This document shows, piece by piece, positions 17,839-27,866 of a stretch of 41,707 bases of DNA. The stretch lies in the NCBI GenBank assembly GCA_947447005.1, contig CANFHO010000012.1, positions 1 through 41,707 of the forward strand, in the 5' to 3' direction. Made by a program: the position numbers and the translations under genes. The notes below the pieces were generated by a model that saw only the letters and a program-made list of their open reading frames with translations, did no database searches and was not told the DNA's origin. This stretch comes from Chitinophagaceae bacterium. GTDB taxonomy: Bacteria; Bacteroidota; Bacteroidia; Chitinophagales; Chitinophagaceae. Numbering within the stretch: position 1 is the stretch's first letter; each line of letters starts with the position of its first letter.

Positions 17839-18039
17839 TTATTCTTTCATACTTAAATTTTCAAAATTCATCAATGTATTGTAGTAATCTTTCAACATTT
17901 TGATATTGATTTGAGGATCTTTTTTATCTGGGATGGTTGTTTTTATTTCATCCAGAAAACCAATGAATTCCGGGTGATCATTTTTCAATTTCTCAATCAA
18001 AGAAATAATTTTTTCGTTCCATTCATGTTCTGTTTCCAT
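17839..18039 (-). CDS. Small hypothetical protein
   Basis: A 66-residue ORF with an ATG start, acidic and helical in character (METEHEWNEKIISLIEKLKN ... IKMLKDYYNTLMNFENLS). It has no signal peptide or membrane segment. Its amino-acid composition looks like a real soluble protein and it sits about 60 nt upstream of the methyltransferase start in the same direction, so co-transcription is likely. I do not recognise a family and assign no function. Confidence 0.6.
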   Translation of the reverse strand: METEHEWNEKIISLIEKLKNDHPEFIGFLDEIKTTIPDKKDPQINIKMLKDYYNTLMNFENLSMKE

Positions 18040-18206
18040 TTTGACGATTTACATGTTGAAATTATTCAAAGCATTATTTGAGAATTGTGATGATTATTTT
18101 TATGGTGAGTGATATATGTCAAATATTCTATTTCACCTGATAGATACATTATATTGAGAATTTGTTAATTCTCCAGATGTAAACTATTTACCCTCGAAGG
18201 TTTTTA

Positions 18207-18971
18207 ATGACTTCAATTTTAATATTTTTGTCCAATAGTTTATCCATGGTATTTCCTGTAAAAGTTCCATATACTGTTTCTGCTGATATGTCGAAGTTCG
18301 ACGGAGACTTGTACAATCTTCAACCGGATGCATATTATCTATCGCAGAAAAAAAATGAACTTGATCGATTTGGATTCGATGTTTCAAATTCCCTGCCAGA
18401 TGTGAGCATTTACTTAGATACTATAACTGAATTTCTTGGGATGAAAAAAGCTGAAACCATCACTGAGATTGCACTTCAATTGGAAGAGGATATTGCTATT
18501 CTGGATCAGGGGAGATTGGTTTCCATTTCATTTTGTTTTCCCAGTGGTTTTATTCCTACCGAAAAACTCGGAATGAATTTCTTTGATATGCACATGCCTG
18601 TAGGGGATGGCGAGAGGCTGAGGGCTGCGAGTGAAAAAGTATCGCAACTCATCTCCAGGGAAGGAGCGAGCTTCAGGAGGTTTGTATGGACAGTCACTTC
18701 ACTTGCTGGATTGAGTCAGCATCCAAGCTTACCCAGACCGATTCCTGCATGCATAGATGATTTATATTTCAGAACGGAGACACAAACCACTATAGGTCTT
18801 TCAAATAATATTTGTTTGTTTTTTGTGAAAGTGAATATGACACCGATGCATATGTGCTGGGATGATGAATTCAATAGAAATCAAATCAAGGATAGTATCA
18901 ACTCTATGTCAGAAGCAGTATTGGAATACAAGAATCTGCATCATATAAAATCTATTTTGAACAGTTTATAA
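18207..18971 (+). CDS. DUF3445 (haem-dependent oxidative N-demethylase alpha-like) family protein
   Basis: Up to 254 residues. The central block FCFPSGFIPTEKLGMNFFDMHMPVGDGERL, then FRRFVWTVTS and LYFRTETQTTIGL, matches DUF3445 as I know it (W/F-PSGW-P-K-G...IH-PVP...R-NW...R-E-QT). In this family the characterised member is the haem-binding subunit of an oxidative N-demethylase that works with separate flavin/iron-sulfur subunits; none is present nearby. The domain appears to begin at FPVKVPYTV, so the ATG at 18246 is a reasonable alternative start. It overlaps the convergent membrane-protein gene by 6 nt. Confidence 0.7.
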   Translation: MTSILIFLSNSLSMVFPVKVPYTVSADMSKFDGDLYNLQPDAYYLSQKKNELDRFGFDVSNSLPDVSIYLDTITEFLGMKKAETITEIALQLEEDIAILDQGRLVSISFCFPSGFIPTEKLGMNFFDMHMPVGDGERLRAASEKVSQLISREGASFRRFVWTVTSLAGLSQHPSLPRPIPACIDDLYFRTETQTTIGLSNNICLFFVKVNMTPMHMCWDDEFNRNQIKDSINSMSEAVLEYKNLHHIKSILNSL

Positions 18972-20075
18972 TCTGAAAAATATTTTTTTCTTAAAGAGGA
19001 AAAGACAAATACCCCATTCAACGGCAAAAACAGCTATGGACGCAATAATTGAAGTTGTAATTTCTGGTATTGAAATTGGATGAAGCAATCCAGAAACCAA
19101 GAGTTGCATATAATGATTAAGCCATCCGCCACCTACCGTTTCAAAGAACAGGTATATGAATATCGAATTCATTGAAAGTACTTTAAAGAACATCAGATCT
19201 TTCCCCTTTTTCACATCAATCAAATAATAACAGATTGCAAAAAATGCCATACACCATCCAAGTGATACGATGGTGAATGAACTTGTTGCAATTCTTTTAA
19301 TGATGGGAGTGATGTGAAGTACATCCATAGCATAGCCAATGGCCAGTAATATGATACCGATTATAAACAGGGATTTTTCTTTTTTTGGATGATCACCCAT
19401 GAGGAACTTTCCCATGAGAGCTCCTGCAATGGTATGTACCGAAGTTGGTAAACAATTGATAGCCACCCAGCCACCTCGACTGGTTTTGTGCATCAACAAC
19501 GTATCGATGTAGTTTCCGAAATTATGATGATTTACATATGTTTGATTAAAGTCCGGAACATTTGAAAAGCGATAGAGGATTTCTGTAAGAAGCAACAGCG
19601 CAATACAGAAAATGATTTGATGATTGTTTTTCCATTTGAAGATCAGATAAGCCACGAGCAGCGTGAAAGACAGTTGTGTCAATACATTCCAAAGTTCAAA
19701 TGAAAGACCATCTTCATGCACTGCATATAGCAATACACCCCAAAAGAACAGCCAGCCACAGCGTTTAAGCATTTTCCGGGTTGTTGTTGATGTTGGAATG
19801 TCTTTTTTTGCTTGGCTTTGCAGCGAGTATGCCATGGCGGTGCCTGCAATGAACATGAAACCAGGTTGAATCAGATCCCAGAAACGCAACCCATTCCAAG
19901 GGTGATGGCGAAACTGAATGAATAAATTCTCCAGGGGTCCACCCAATGACCATTTATACAGGGTATTATATAGTCCGGTAGCTTCCAGCGTAAGCAGAAA
20001 CATGATAAACCCTCTCATGAAATCAAGGGAGGAGAGTCTTTTTTTGATGTCGTCAGAACTTAAAATGGTAGACAT
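18966..20075 (-). CDS. DUF5009/heparan-alpha-glucosaminide N-acetyltransferase-like membrane protein
   Basis: A 369-residue polytopic membrane protein with about ten hydrophobic helices. The opening RLSSLDFMRGFIMFLLTLEATGLY and the later FWDLIQPGFMFIAGTAMAYSL are the signature of the HGSNAT/NagX (DUF5009) group. Members transfer acetyl groups across membranes to terminal glucosamine in animals; the bacterial forms have been proposed to act on sugars but are mostly unassigned. It is monocistronic and has no sugar-pathway neighbours close enough to fix a substrate. Confidence 0.82.
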   Translation of the reverse strand: MSTILSSDDIKKRLSSLDFMRGFIMFLLTLEATGLYNTLYKWSLGGPLENLFIQFRHHPWNGLRFWDLIQPGFMFIAGTAMAYSLQSQAKKDIPTSTTTRKMLKRCGWLFFWGVLLYAVHEDGLSFELWNVLTQLSFTLLVAYLIFKWKNNHQIIFCIALLLLTEILYRFSNVPDFNQTYVNHHNFGNYIDTLLMHKTSRGGWVAINCLPTSVHTIAGALMGKFLMGDHPKKEKSLFIIGIILLAIGYAMDVLHITPIIKRIATSSFTIVSLGWCMAFFAICYYLIDVKKGKDLMFFKVLSMNSIFIYLFFETVGGGWLNHYMQLLVSGLLHPISIPEITTSIIASIAVFAVEWGICLFLFKKKIFFRL

Positions 20076-20210
20076 GGCAATCGGTTGAATGTATCTAAGG
20101 ATGGATATTATTTACCCACGATTCAATTTACAATGATTTTCGATGTGTTTACAAACAGCTGAAAAATAATATTTAGCAGGTTTCATATATTCACATTTGT
20201 TTAAAGTCTA

Positions 20211-20218
20211 TATATTTG
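20211..20218 (+). promoter_or_regulatory. Candidate -7 box TATATTTG upstream of metY
   Basis: TATATTTG fits TAnnTTTG and lies 72 nt before the metY ATG. It is also the loop of a perfect 6-bp inverted repeat (AGTCTA at 20205-20210, TAGACT at 20220-20225), which could be an operator over the promoter. Transcription from it would start at about 20222-20225. Confidence 0.4.
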
Positions 20219-20219
20219 G

Positions 20220-20275
20220 TAGACTAAAAATTATCCAATAAGTTTGCAACTCTAAAAAGGGAATCATATTATTCA
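20220..20275 (+). promoter_or_regulatory. Structured metY leader, possible SAM-II-like riboswitch (weak)
   Basis: The leader can form a 6-bp stem, TAGACT with AGTTTG (two G-U pairs), enclosing a loop that contains ATCC. It is followed by CTCTAAAAAGGGA, which resembles the GCUAAAAAGG tail of known SAM-II riboswitches, whose tail pairs back into the loop. The gene context (O-acetylhomoserine sulfhydrylase) is right for SAM control. The segment between stem and tail is shorter than in the SAM-II sequence I remember, so this is only a candidate. Confidence 0.22.
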
Positions 20276-20281
20276 ACCTAA

Positions 20282-21595
<1,314 letters not shown>

Positions 21596-21607
21596 TCAAC
21601 ATCTTAA

Positions 21608-21647
21608 AAACGAAAAAGCCGATGAAATTTCATCGGCTTTTTCGTTT
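21608..21647. terminator. Bidirectional terminator, perfect 40-nt palindrome
   Basis: AAACGAAAAAGCCGATGAAA is followed at once by its exact reverse complement, giving 20 bp with no spacer. The AAAAAGCC...GGCTTTTT core supplies a U-tract on either strand, serving metY on the plus strand and the convergent dienelactone hydrolase gene on the minus strand. Confidence 0.9.
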
Positions 21648-21657
21648 ATTGGATTTT

Positions 21658-22527
21658 TTAATGTGATTTTAAAAATGCGATTGCCTTTGTATATGAATCC
21701 TTCGTTGCATCTGCATTGAAGCTTGGATTGCTTGGATTTGCAAAACCATGTCCGGCATCATATTTATTTGTAGAGAGTTTTTTCCCGGCCAACTGCATAT
21801 TCTTTTCAAACTCAGTTACCATTTCTGGAGAAGGTGATTTGTCGAGGTTTCCAAAGAAACCGATGATATCACATTGAATTGACTTCAATTTATTCATATC
21901 CGTTTCTGGTCGTCCATAAAACATGATGGTTCCTTTCGCCTGAGCACCCGCGAGAATGGCGGTTTGCAAACTCCACATGCCGCCAAAGCACCATCCTACA
22001 GAATAGATGGATGCAGCAGTACCCGCATGTTTGATAGCACCTTGAATAATGGAGGTCATTCTTCCCATATCTGCACCACGCATCAATTTCATGGCACTGT
22101 CGGGTGTAGATGCCACACTTCCATCATACATATCTACTGCCAATACATTCATATCGCCCATATCCTTGAAGTATTTGTCGGCTTCGTTTTTAATATTGTC
22201 GTTCAAGCCCCACCACTCCTGAATGACGATGAGCCATTTGTTGCTTTTCTTTTTAGAAGGGATGAAATAGCCATTTGCTTCTTTTCCATCGGCGCAATTA
22301 AAATGAATCATTTTTCCCAACTGCAGAGAGGGGTCTGCATATTTTGGAGCCGGATGCATATTTGCGAAGGCTTTTGTGGAAGCTTCTTTTTGATATGCGT
22401 TTAAGGTTTCCATGTTTCCACATGAGTTGATGTCTGTTCTTCTGCCCGATATTTCTTTTGTTGAGCTGAAATTATTCCAGGTTAGCGTGAGCATCAAAAG
22501 GCTTGATAAAAAGATAAGATGTTTCAT
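21658..22527 (-). CDS. Dienelactone hydrolase family protein, exported
   Basis: A 289-residue alpha/beta hydrolase with an N-terminal signal segment (MKHLIFLSSLLMLTLTW). The catalytic triad is readable: Cys180 in SVGWCFGG, Asp229 in FFGNLDKS and His260 in YDAGHGFANPS. IVIQEWWGLNDNI is the DLH oxyanion-side block and ANGYFIPS an early strand. DLH enzymes hydrolyse lactones such as dienelactone, but exported members have broad or unknown ester substrates. It is monocistronic and sits next to the metY terminator with only 10 nt between stem and stop, so the palindrome is its terminator as well. Confidence 0.9.
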   Translation of the reverse strand: MKHLIFLSSLLMLTLTWNNFSSTKEISGRRTDINSCGNMETLNAYQKEASTKAFANMHPAPKYADPSLQLGKMIHFNCADGKEANGYFIPSKKKSNKWLIVIQEWWGLNDNIKNEADKYFKDMGDMNVLAVDMYDGSVASTPDSAMKLMRGADMGRMTSIIQGAIKHAGTAASIYSVGWCFGGMWSLQTAILAGAQAKGTIMFYGRPETDMNKLKSIQCDIIGFFGNLDKSPSPEMVTEFEKNMQLAGKKLSTNKYDAGHGFANPSNPSFNADATKDSYTKAIAFLKSH

Positions 22528-22693
22528 TTCAAGTGATTAAGTGATGAAATTATACAATGGTTAACACAAACACATTGAAATTGTTTGAATTTTACAAAGG
22601 TTCATTTTTTGTGCTGACAATAATCATCTTTTGATTGGGTGCGCGGGTATTTCTTACCTTCATCATCCAATACAAGTACGAATTCAAATCATT

Positions 22694-23422
22694 ATGATCA
22701 AACACAGTATATTCTTTTTTCTAATTGTGCTAACATTTGTATCAACGCAGGTCTTTTCGCAATCAAAAACCCTGGATTTGAGCAACAGGATTGATGCCAG
22801 ATATGGTATTCAGAAAATGTTTGATGCGAAGGAGTTGGCAAAAAGAAATGCAAGTTCATATCCGGATGTACAGGGTTCGCCCTATTGGTCTGAAAAGTGG
22901 CTGAAAGCATTTGTGCAGCTCACCAACGGAACCGTTTATACAGTGGCTAAAGCCAAGATGGACATACATACCCATGAGTTTGAATATCTGAATGAAAATG
23001 ATATACGCCTTGTTATTGATGCGTCTTCCATTCTGAAAGTAGCTTTTATGAAAGAAGAGGATACTTCATCCTATGAAGCTGTTTTCATTGTATTGCCTGA
23101 TCATATTGACAATAAACCTTCTGCTTTCTTTCGGATTTGCAACAATGGTAAAGTCCAATTATTGGCCATGCAAAAAAATACCATCAAGAGTGGTCCGCCC
23201 GATCCATTTGTAACCACTCAAACATCCTTCTTCAACAAGAAAACATTTTATGTTCTGTATAATTACAATCACATCATTCCATTGAAGACGCTGGATCAGG
23301 ATGCAATCATCTCTACATTGAAGCCCAATGCTGACATCCTGGATTGGTTGAAAAAAAATAAAAATAAACTCAAGTCAGAAGAAGATGTAGTGAAGTTTTT
23401 GGATCAGTATAATAAGCAATAA
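22694..23422 (+). CDS. Secreted protein of unknown function
   Basis: The ORF track starts at 22631, but the ATG at 22694 opens directly into a signal peptide (MIKHSIFFFLIVLTFVSTQVFSQ), giving 242 residues. The mature protein is mixed alpha/beta with a central strand-rich part (GTVYTVAKAKMDIHTHEFEYL) followed by DIRLVIDASSILKVAF and a lysine-rich helical end (WLKKNKNKLKSEEDVVKFLDQYNK). I do not recognise the family. The last 25 residues resemble the C-terminus of other Bacteroidota exported hypotheticals. It is convergent with the following oxidoreductase gene and shows no obvious operon partner. Confidence 0.7.
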   Translation: MIKHSIFFFLIVLTFVSTQVFSQSKTLDLSNRIDARYGIQKMFDAKELAKRNASSYPDVQGSPYWSEKWLKAFVQLTNGTVYTVAKAKMDIHTHEFEYLNENDIRLVIDASSILKVAFMKEEDTSSYEAVFIVLPDHIDNKPSAFFRICNNGKVQLLAMQKNTIKSGPPDPFVTTQTSFFNKKTFYVLYNYNHIIPLKTLDQDAIISTLKPNADILDWLKKNKNKLKSEEDVVKFLDQYNKQ

Positions 23423-23473
23423 TACTTTCAGGTAAAATCATTCAGCTTGGTCGTATTGAAAATTTGAATTTCA

Positions 23474-24832
23474 CTATGGATGCATCCAAGGTGATCTATA
23501 ATCTCTTCTCAACAACCTTGTGGCTTCTTCATCGTTTTTCACAATCATATTGATGGGATCATAGACCAATGGTCTTTTGAGTTTCATCGATATATTTGCA
23601 AGAATACAACTGGCGGTTGAAATATGACCCTGCTCAATATCTGCAATGGGTTTTGTTTTGTTATCGATGGCCTCCAGGAAATTTTTCATATGTTGCCTGG
23701 TGGCCGGAGATGTGTGCAATTCAATGTCTTTTTCCTTCAGGTCTTCAGGAAATTGTTCTCTTTCGTATTCAACATCTCCATGAATCTTGTTTCCCTTTCC
23801 ATTTGGAATAAAATCATATTTGTGAACGCTGCCACACAGTGTTCCATTTTCTCCATAGATCTTGAACGCCCATGGGTATTCTGGATCTGCAGGTGTTCCC
23901 CAGCTTCTGTGTTGCCAAACGCAATTCAGGTTTTCGTATTCAAAGATGGCAGTTTGGGTATCAGCCGTATTGCTTTTCCCCTGATCGGTTGAATAGATGC
24001 CCCCGGTTGAGCTAATCTTATTGGGCCAACCCAGATCAAGCATCCAACGCACGGCATCAAACATATGAACACACATATCTCCCATGATGCCATTGCCATA
24101 TTCCATAAAAGCCCTCCACCATCCGCGGTGTGGCAATCCGTCGTATGGCCTCATGGGAGCAGGACCTGTCCACATTTCGTAATCAAGAAAATCAGGTATG
24201 GGCTGAAGTGGTGGATTGCCAGTATTGCGCATGTGATAGTAACAACACATTTCAACATGATGTACTTTGCCAAGCAACCCTGCATCAACAATATTTTTCT
24301 TTGCCTCCATGAGGTGAGGCGTACTTCTTCTTTGTGTGCCTACCTGAACCGTACGATTGTATTTTCTGGCAGCTGCAAGCATGGCTTCACCTTCCATTAC
24401 ATCTACACTCACAGGTTTTTGAACATATACATTGGCGCCAGACTTGATGGCATCAATGGTTTGCAATGCATGCCAATGATCGGGTGTTCCTATGAGAACA
24501 ATATCAGGTTTTTCAGCTGATAATAATTTTCTGTAATCACTGTATAAGGGAATCTTTTCTGAAGAATTCAATCTTGAGGAAACAAGCTCTGATGCATGTT
24601 GTAGCTGATGCTGGTCAACATCACACAATCCAACCACATCCACAGGAGCAACCTGCATCAATTTAAAGAGATCACTTTTGCCATACCATCCTGTTCCAAT
24701 CAGTGCTACACGTCGTTTTGGAGAAAGATCCAGATGATGCAATCCTGCCGACTTGATATACGTCAATGCCAGGATTCCAGCACTGTTGCGAATAAAAGAC
24801 CTGCGGTTGTAATGACTATTTCCTTTCGTCAT
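23474..24832 (-). CDS. Gfo/Idh/MocA family oxidoreductase with Tat signal
   Basis: A 452-residue NAD(P)-dependent oxidoreductase. The N-terminus has a twin-arginine signal (NRRSFIRNSAGILAL), so it is probably exported folded. The Rossmann part carries ALIGTGWYGKSDL and LIGTPDHWHALQTIDAIKSGANVYVQKPVS, where the EKP-type motif is QKP. The C-terminal sheet domain includes DYEMWTGPAPMRPYDGLPH, a block of the large secreted Bacteroidota/Planctomycetota subgroup that acts on sugars or cyclitols. It is divergent from a glucarate-dehydratase-like enolase and a second Gfo/Idh/MocA gene, which suggests one sugar or sugar-acid catabolic locus. Exact substrate unknown. Confidence 0.9.
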   Translation of the reverse strand: MTKGNSHYNRRSFIRNSAGILALTYIKSAGLHHLDLSPKRRVALIGTGWYGKSDLFKLMQVAPVDVVGLCDVDQHQLQHASELVSSRLNSSEKIPLYSDYRKLLSAEKPDIVLIGTPDHWHALQTIDAIKSGANVYVQKPVSVDVMEGEAMLAAARKYNRTVQVGTQRRSTPHLMEAKKNIVDAGLLGKVHHVEMCCYYHMRNTGNPPLQPIPDFLDYEMWTGPAPMRPYDGLPHRGWWRAFMEYGNGIMGDMCVHMFDAVRWMLDLGWPNKISSTGGIYSTDQGKSNTADTQTAIFEYENLNCVWQHRSWGTPADPEYPWAFKIYGENGTLCGSVHKYDFIPNGKGNKIHGDVEYEREQFPEDLKEKDIELHTSPATRQHMKNFLEAIDNKTKPIADIEQGHISTASCILANISMKLKRPLVYDPINMIVKNDEEATRLLRRDYRSPWMHP

Positions 24833-24978
24833 GTGTGTCCCTGTTTACCTATTCACAGACAATTTACACCAATCAGAATTAAATTCAATTAAATAGAATA
24901 ACACTTCTATAATGGTGATGAGAATTTGATATTTCTTACATTCATGTTTCGATTCATAAAATCATTTTATTCTATCAT

Positions 24979-26286
24979 ATGATTGAAAACAGGAAAGGTC
25001 CGAGGATCAAGGAAATGCATATTACACCGATTGCCATTGTAGATCCTCCATTATTGAATGCGGCAGGTTTGCATGCTCCCTATGCATTGAGAACGGTGTT
25101 GGAATTGGTGACAGAAGATGGTATTTCTGGTGTAAGTGAAATTCCTGGAACAGCCGATATCGATGCAGCATTGAAAGAATCTGAAAAATTTCTGATTGGA
25201 AAGGATGTGTTTCAATTGAACGATATCAAACGTGTTTTGATAGAAAATTTTGGTATTGACAGTACAACCGACAGAGGCCTGGCACCATGGGATCAACGTA
25301 AATTGGTACATATTTTCAGTTCGGTGGAAGTGGCTTGTATGGACATCATTGGAAAGGTAACTTCTCGTCCGGTAGTAGATTTATTGGGTGGCAAGATGCG
25401 CGATATGGTTCCTTTTTCTGCCTATTTGTTTTATAAGTATGAAGGAGCTGGTGGTGCATTGGAATTCAAAACTGATCCTGCTGCAACGGGTTGGGCAGCA
25501 GCACGACAAAAGTCGGCATTGAATCCTGCAGAAATGGTTGAACAGGCAAAGGCTATGTGTGCAGAATTTGGTTTTAAAAGCATCAAGTTGAAAGGGGGTG
25601 TTTTTGAACCTCGCCAGGAGGTGGATGCCATCTTTGCCTTATATGATGCATTTGGAAAAGATGTGCCATTGCGAATCGATCCGAATGCCTTGTGGAAAGT
25701 GGAAACGGCTATTCAATATGGTAAAGAGATGGAGTCGGTATTGGAGTATCTTGAAGATCCTGTGAGGGGACAAACAAATATGTCGCTGGTACGACAGGCA
25801 CTCAAAACACCCTTGGCTACGAATATGTGCACGACATCCTTTGAAGAGATTCCAAAGAGCATAGCGATAGGATCCGAGGACATCATTTTAAGTGATCATC
25901 ATTTCTGGGGAGGATTGAGATCGTCTATGCAATTGGCGGGTATCTGTGAAACTTTTGGCAGAGGCTTGTCGATGCACTCAAATAGTCACCTTGGAATTTC
26001 ATTGGCTGCTATGGTTCATTTGGGAGCTGCCATACCAAGAATGGATTATGCTCTTGATACACATTATCCTTGGCAGTCTGATGAAATCATTGTGGGTGGC
26101 AGAATGAAATTTGAAGAAGGTTCTGTTCAGGTATCCAGCGAGCCTGGCTTGGGAGTGGAATTGGACAGGGTTGCACTTGAAAAACTGCATCAGCAGTATC
26201 TTGCATGTGGATTGAAAAAACGAAATGATGAGATTGAAATGCAGAAAGTGAATCCGGGATGGAGGTTTGAGGCGGTGAGATGGTGA
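24979..26286 (+). CDS. Glucarate dehydratase-like protein (enolase superfamily)
   Basis: A 435-residue member of the mandelate racemase/muconate lactonising family. The lysine pair Lys203-x-Lys205 is in SIKLKGG. Metal ligands are Asp234 (RIDPNA), Glu259 (EYLEDPVRG) and Asn282 (ATNMC). The His of the Asp-His dyad is in SMHSNSHLGISLA, with Asp306 in LSDHHFW. The three-ligand pattern with Asn, together with DHHFW and HSNSH, is that of the glucarate dehydratase group rather than other subgroups. It would dehydrate an aldarate to a keto-deoxy acid. It is followed after a 144-nt repeat-rich gap by an oxidoreductase gene in the same direction. Confidence 0.88.
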   Translation: MIENRKGPRIKEMHITPIAIVDPPLLNAAGLHAPYALRTVLELVTEDGISGVSEIPGTADIDAALKESEKFLIGKDVFQLNDIKRVLIENFGIDSTTDRGLAPWDQRKLVHIFSSVEVACMDIIGKVTSRPVVDLLGGKMRDMVPFSAYLFYKYEGAGGALEFKTDPAATGWAAARQKSALNPAEMVEQAKAMCAEFGFKSIKLKGGVFEPRQEVDAIFALYDAFGKDVPLRIDPNALWKVETAIQYGKEMESVLEYLEDPVRGQTNMSLVRQALKTPLATNMCTTSFEEIPKSIAIGSEDIILSDHHFWGGLRSSMQLAGICETFGRGLSMHSNSHLGISLAAMVHLGAAIPRMDYALDTHYPWQSDEIIVGGRMKFEEGSVQVSSEPGLGVELDRVALEKLHQQYLACGLKKRNDEIEMQKVNPGWRFEAVRW

Positions 26287-26404
26287 AAAAAAAAGAGAAG
26301 AGAGAAGAGAGAAGAGAGAAAAAAGAAGGCAATAGAGATAGGCAAGGAGCCTGCCTGCCGAAGGCAGGAAAAGAGAAAAGAGAAAAGAGAAAAGTGAAGA
26401 GTGA
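26287..26404 (+). repeat. Heptamer tandem tract (GAGAAGA / GAGAAAA) with embedded hairpin
   Basis: Directly after the enolase stop codon, GAGAAGA repeats in register about four times; after a spacer, GAGAAAA repeats about four times. Between them CCTGCC-GAA-GGCAGG forms a perfect 6-bp hairpin (26354-26368). The tract is almost pure purine on the plus strand. It separates two co-directional genes. Confidence 0.85.
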
Positions 26405-26430
26405 AATGAAAATTCATTAAAGAAAAGACA

Positions 26431-27411
26431 ATGGATAAAATGATTAGCTGGGGAATTATTGGGTGTGGGAATGTTACTGAAGTGAAGAGTGGTCCTGCAT
26501 TTAACAAAGTGCCCAATTCCAAACTGCATGCTGTTATGCGCCGGGATGCAGCGAAAGCAGAGGATTATGCAAAGCGACATGGAGTTCCTGTTTGGTATAA
26601 TGATGCCAATGATTTGATCAATGACCCGGAAGTCAATGCCATCTATATTGCCACGCCACCCAAATATCATGAAGCATATGCAAAAGCTGCATTGGAAAAG
26701 GGCAAACATGTATATATCGAAAAACCAGTTACCTTAAATGTGGCTGAACTTGACAGGCTGATTGAACTGGAGAAGATTTCTGCTGCAAAAATTGTGGTGG
26801 CGCATTATAGAAGGGCATTGCCGATGTTTAAACGTGTTAAAGAGTTGGTGGAGCAAAATATACTTGGACGAATACAACTCATTCAACTGGAAATGTTTCA
26901 GCCTCATGAAACAAACCTGATTGCCAGTTCTGAATCTTTCTGGAGAGTAGACCCTTCCATTTCAGGTGGTGGATTATTTTATGACCTTGCTCCCCATCAA
27001 CTGGATATCATGGTACATGTGTTTGGAAATCCGGTGATGATGTCGGGTACAGCTAGAAATCATGGTCGCCATTATACCGCAGAAGATGCAGTGGCCGGAA
27101 TCATGGGATTGCCCAATGGTATTATGTTTCAGGGGAGCTGGCATTTCAATATGCCTGGAGCTGTGAAATCAGATAGATGTAAAATCATTGGTGAGAAGGG
27201 CTTTATTGAGTTTCCTTTTTTTGGAAATCAAATAACGATTCATCTTGATGGTACTCAATCATTAGAAATATTTGAACACCCTCAACATATCCAGCAACCC
27301 ATGATTCAACAGGTTGTTGAACATTTTCTTGATCAATCTGCAAATCCATGCTCATTGCACGATGCGCGTGAAAGCCTAAGGGTTATGGAGCAATTTGTAT
27401 ATGGGAAGTGA
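26431..27411 (+). CDS. Gfo/Idh/MocA family oxidoreductase, cytoplasmic
   Basis: A 326-residue NAD(P)-dependent oxidoreductase with no signal peptide. The dinucleotide motif is WGIIGCGNVTEV, and the substrate-side motif is GKHVYIEKPVTLN with the standard EKP. The catalytic region has GGGLFYDLAPHQLDIMVHVFG, where the His sits in the usual place. It has the length of the dehydrogenase subgroup acting on monosaccharides or inositols. It lies downstream of the glucarate-dehydratase-like gene and probably acts in the same pathway, with the Tat-exported homologue on the other side. Confidence 0.92.
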   Translation: MDKMISWGIIGCGNVTEVKSGPAFNKVPNSKLHAVMRRDAAKAEDYAKRHGVPVWYNDANDLINDPEVNAIYIATPPKYHEAYAKAALEKGKHVYIEKPVTLNVAELDRLIELEKISAAKIVVAHYRRALPMFKRVKELVEQNILGRIQLIQLEMFQPHETNLIASSESFWRVDPSISGGGLFYDLAPHQLDIMVHVFGNPVMMSGTARNHGRHYTAEDAVAGIMGLPNGIMFQGSWHFNMPGAVKSDRCKIIGEKGFIEFPFFGNQITIHLDGTQSLEIFEHPQHIQQPMIQQVVEHFLDQSANPCSLHDARESLRVMEQFVYGK

Positions 27412-27855
27412 TTATTTTGAATAATGCTTCAATATTTCAATAATAAAATACCATGCTGAAATCATGGTGCCCAAAGCCACGACAGCTGTGAAGATCATCA
27501 GCAAAAAAGAATATCTGTTGAAGTCATTTTCCATATTCAGGATTCGCTGTTTTTCTTTTTCTTCCAGAATTTTTTTCTGAGTATACCCACCATTGTTTCT
27601 GAATACCAATCCTTCCAGTGAAATGGTTAATGGATCAACATTTTTCACATGCTTATCAATCAGTAATGTGTAATATAAAACATTGATCTCCCATTCTTTC
27701 AACTTGAATTTATTCTTGACTTTCTCCGTAACAATGTCTTTTGTATTCATTGAAGCATCTTCTGTATAAAATGTAACACCCTTGTATAAATTTTCATATT
27801 CCACAATAAGCTGTTCCAGGATATAATCCATTTCTTCATTATAATTAATATCCAT
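27412..27855 (-). CDS. Unrecognised single-membrane-segment protein in the kai operon
   Basis: A 147-residue protein starting 11 nt after the kaiB stop, so it is very likely co-transcribed with kaiC and kaiB. The N-terminal 110 residues are soluble and mainly helical (YILEQLIVEYENLYKGV, KFKLKEWEINVLYYTLLID, KKILEEKEKQRILNME), and one membrane helix occupies about residues 116-143 (LLMIFTAVVALGTMISAWYF). I do not recognise the family. Topology is most likely soluble domain in the cytoplasm, where it could contact KaiB or KaiC (inference only). Confidence 0.75.
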   Translation of the reverse strand: MDINYNEEMDYILEQLIVEYENLYKGVTFYTEDASMNTKDIVTEKVKNKFKLKEWEINVLYYTLLIDKHVKNVDPLTISLEGLVFRNNGGYTQKKILEEKEKQRILNMENDFNRYSFLLMIFTAVVALGTMISAWYFIIEILKHYSK

Positions 27856-27866
27856 ATACTATTTAA

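Noticed and set aside
26287-26404. CRISPR array or satellite coding region
   Set aside because: Units are 7 nt with no spacers of constant length, and no cas genes are present.
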